DNA of 6,874 bases, from NCBI GenBank assembly GCA_030036985.1, contig JASHSD010000232.1, positions 1 to 6,874 of the forward strand. The letters run 5' to 3'. Position numbers and translations under genes: made by a program. Positions 5,677 to 6,874 of the stretch are shown piece after piece. This DNA comes from Bryobacteraceae bacterium (GTDB lineage: Bacteria > Acidobacteriota > Terriglobia > Bryobacterales > Bryobacteraceae). Numbering within the stretch: the first letter of the stretch is position 1; each line of letters begins with the position of its first letter. The notes under the pieces are model-generated. The model had not been told where the DNA came from. It saw only the letters and a program-made list of their open reading frames with translations, and searched no databases.

Positions 5677-6874
5677 TCTGAAGCCGGCCGACGTCGCGGT
5701 CATCGGCCTCGGCGCGGCCGGCGGCGTCGCCGTGCTGCCGCTTTGCCGCGCGGGCCTGAAAGTGATCGGCATCGAAGCGGGTACGTGGATGGACCCGCAC
5801 AGCTTCAAACCGGACGAAATCTATAACAACGTCCGCTCGCTCGTCACCTCCGTGCCGAAAGCCAAGCTCGAAATCCCAACCTTCCGCACGAACGTCAACC
5901 AACGCGCACAGCAAGGCGCCGCCGCTCCGATGATGAACGCCATCGGCGGCACATCAATCCACTATCACGCGCAGAGCTGGCGTTACAGCCACTGGGATTT
6001 CAGGGTCCGTTCGGAATCCATCCGCCGCTACGGCGCGAATTCCATCCCCAAAGGCAGCACGCTCGAAGACTGGCCGCTGACCTACGACGATCTGGAGAAT
6101 TACTACGACATCGTCGAGCACGAAGTCGGCGTATCCGGCAGAGCGGGCAACATCAACGGCAAACTCGATCCGCGCGGCAATATCCTCGAAGCCCCGCGGA
6201 AGCGCAATTTCCCAATGCCTCCGCTGCGCGATACCGACTTCACCGACATGATGGCGGCCGCGGCGAAGAAGCTCGGCTGGAAGCCGTTTCGCGGACCCGC
6301 GGCCATCAACTCCGTGCCTTATCGCGGACGCCCGAGCTGCGCCTATCACGGCTATTGCGACCGCGGCGGTTGCCACATCAGCGCAAAAAATTCGACTGCC
6401 GTCACCACCATCCCCGAAGCGGTGAAGACGAAAAACCTGACCATCGCCGATCGCGCCCAGGTCACCCGCATCATTGCGGATAACAACGGTAAAGTCACTG
6501 GCGTGACTTACATCAAGGATGTCCGCGAATACTTTCAGCCGGCCAAAGTCGTGCTGCTCGCGAGTTACACCTACGAAAATACGCGCCTGATGCTGCTCTC
6601 GAAATCGAAGGCTTATCCCAACGGTCTTTCGAACAACCATGGCCAGGTGGGAAAACATTACTTCGGGCATTGGGAAGCACAGGCCGGAGTCGGCGTCAGC
6701 GCCTTGTTCCCGTCCGATCTCAACATCTGGTACGGGGCCATCGCGCAGAACGTCACGGTGGATGAGTGGGCCGACGATAACTTCGACCATTCCGGCCTGG
6801 GCTTCATCGGCGGCGCGTCGATCCAGGTCAACACGGAAAAACACCCGATCGCCGCCGCGGCCATGAGCACCTAT
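5666..6874 (+). CDS. GMC-family FAD oxidoreductase (large subunit), 3' truncated by window end
   Basis: 403 codons visible with no stop before the right edge; the family usually has about 500-600 residues. It oxidises an alcohol, probably a sugar or sugar acid, with FAD. The N-terminal Rossmann motif is VAVIGLGAAGG (10-20), with E37 in IEAG binding the FAD ribose. Next come NAIGGTSIHYHAQSWR (the GMC signature around residues 93-108) and WPLTYDDLENYYD, typical of the gluconate/glucose dehydrogenase branch. C225, C231 and C236 form a C-x5-C-x4-C cluster followed by AKNS, where the Burkholderia FAD glucose dehydrogenase carries its [3Fe-4S] cluster (C-x5-C-x3-C there, from memory). SNNHGQVGKHYFGH is the later conserved block. 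The C-terminal GMC domain with the catalytic histidine lies beyond the window. No signal peptide: export is probably by riding with the Tat-tagged small subunit. ATG 5666 has GGGA at 5656-5659 and overlaps the upstream gene by 11 bases. Electron acceptor, perhaps a cytochrome c downstream, not visible. Confidence 0.92.
   Translation, partial: MAINLKPADVAVIGLGAAGGVAVLPLCRAGLKVIGIEAGTWMDPHSFKPDEIYNNVRSLVTSVPKAKLEIPTFRTNVNQRAQQGAAAPMMNAIGGTSIHYHAQSWRYSHWDFRVRSESIRRYGANSIPKGSTLEDWPLTYDDLENYYDIVEHEVGVSGRAGNINGKLDPRGNILEAPRKRNFPMPPLRDTDFTDMMAAAAKKLGWKPFRGPAAINSVPYRGRPSCAYHGYCDRGGCHISAKNSTAVTTIPEAVKTKNLTIADRAQVTRIIADNNGKVTGVTYIKDVREYFQPAKVVLLASYTYENTRLMLLSKSKAYPNGLSNNHGQVGKHYFGHWEAQAGVGVSALFPSDLNIWYGAIAQNVTVDEWADDNFDHSGLGFIGGASIQVNTEKHPIAAAAMSTY

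Noticed and set aside
5954..6844. Minus-strand frame (296 codons) opposite the GMC gene
   Set aside because: The plus-strand frame from 5666 is open to the window edge and has FAD, GMC and cysteine motifs; the minus frame has none.

Overview
The window is GC-rich DNA, densely packed with metabolic genes, from an environmental bacterium. The best guess is an acidobacterium of the Solibacter/Bryobacter type. That is an inference from three things: an exported gluconate-2-dehydrogenase-subunit-3/GMC oxidoreductase pair, a secreted SnoaL-like protein beside single-gene oxidoreductases, and scattered palindromic repeats. No rRNA or tRNA gene was noticed that would settle the taxonomy. I recognise no transposase, phage structural gene, CRISPR array or defence system.

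Layout, left to right. (1) 1-804, plus strand: the C-terminal part of a dicarboxylate/acidic amino acid:cation symporter, cut by the left edge. (2) 910-1704, plus: a 264-residue protein with a papain-like Cys/His pair but Asp in the usual Asn position. It is the least ordinary gene here. (3) 1748-3079, minus: a GlcD/Dld-type FAD-binding 2-hydroxyacid dehydrogenase. (4) 3131-3622, plus: a small exported SnoaL/NTF2-fold protein. (5) 3763-4944, minus: an amidohydrolase/deacetylase-type metallohydrolase. (6) 5095-5676 and 5666 to the right edge, plus: a Tat-exported small subunit overlapping its GMC-family flavoprotein subunit. This is the only clear operon.

The genes alternate in direction. Both convergent junctions (1705-1747 and 3623-3762) hold a palindrome able to form a hairpin. 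The second is a 19/22 inverted repeat whose left arm recurs, at 25/27 bases, in the divergent spacer 4945-5094. In that spacer it ends a run of about five degenerate units of about 16 bp. This looks like a REP-type or other dispersed intergenic repeat family and is the main structure that gene annotation does not explain.

Functionally the window combines uptake of organic acids or acidic amino acids, oxidation of a 2-hydroxyacid, hydrolysis of a cyclic amide or acylated compound, and periplasmic oxidation of an alcohol or sugar. No single pathway ties these genes together, and I find no convincing undescribed multi-gene system. The candidates worth following are the papain-like protein and the repeat family.
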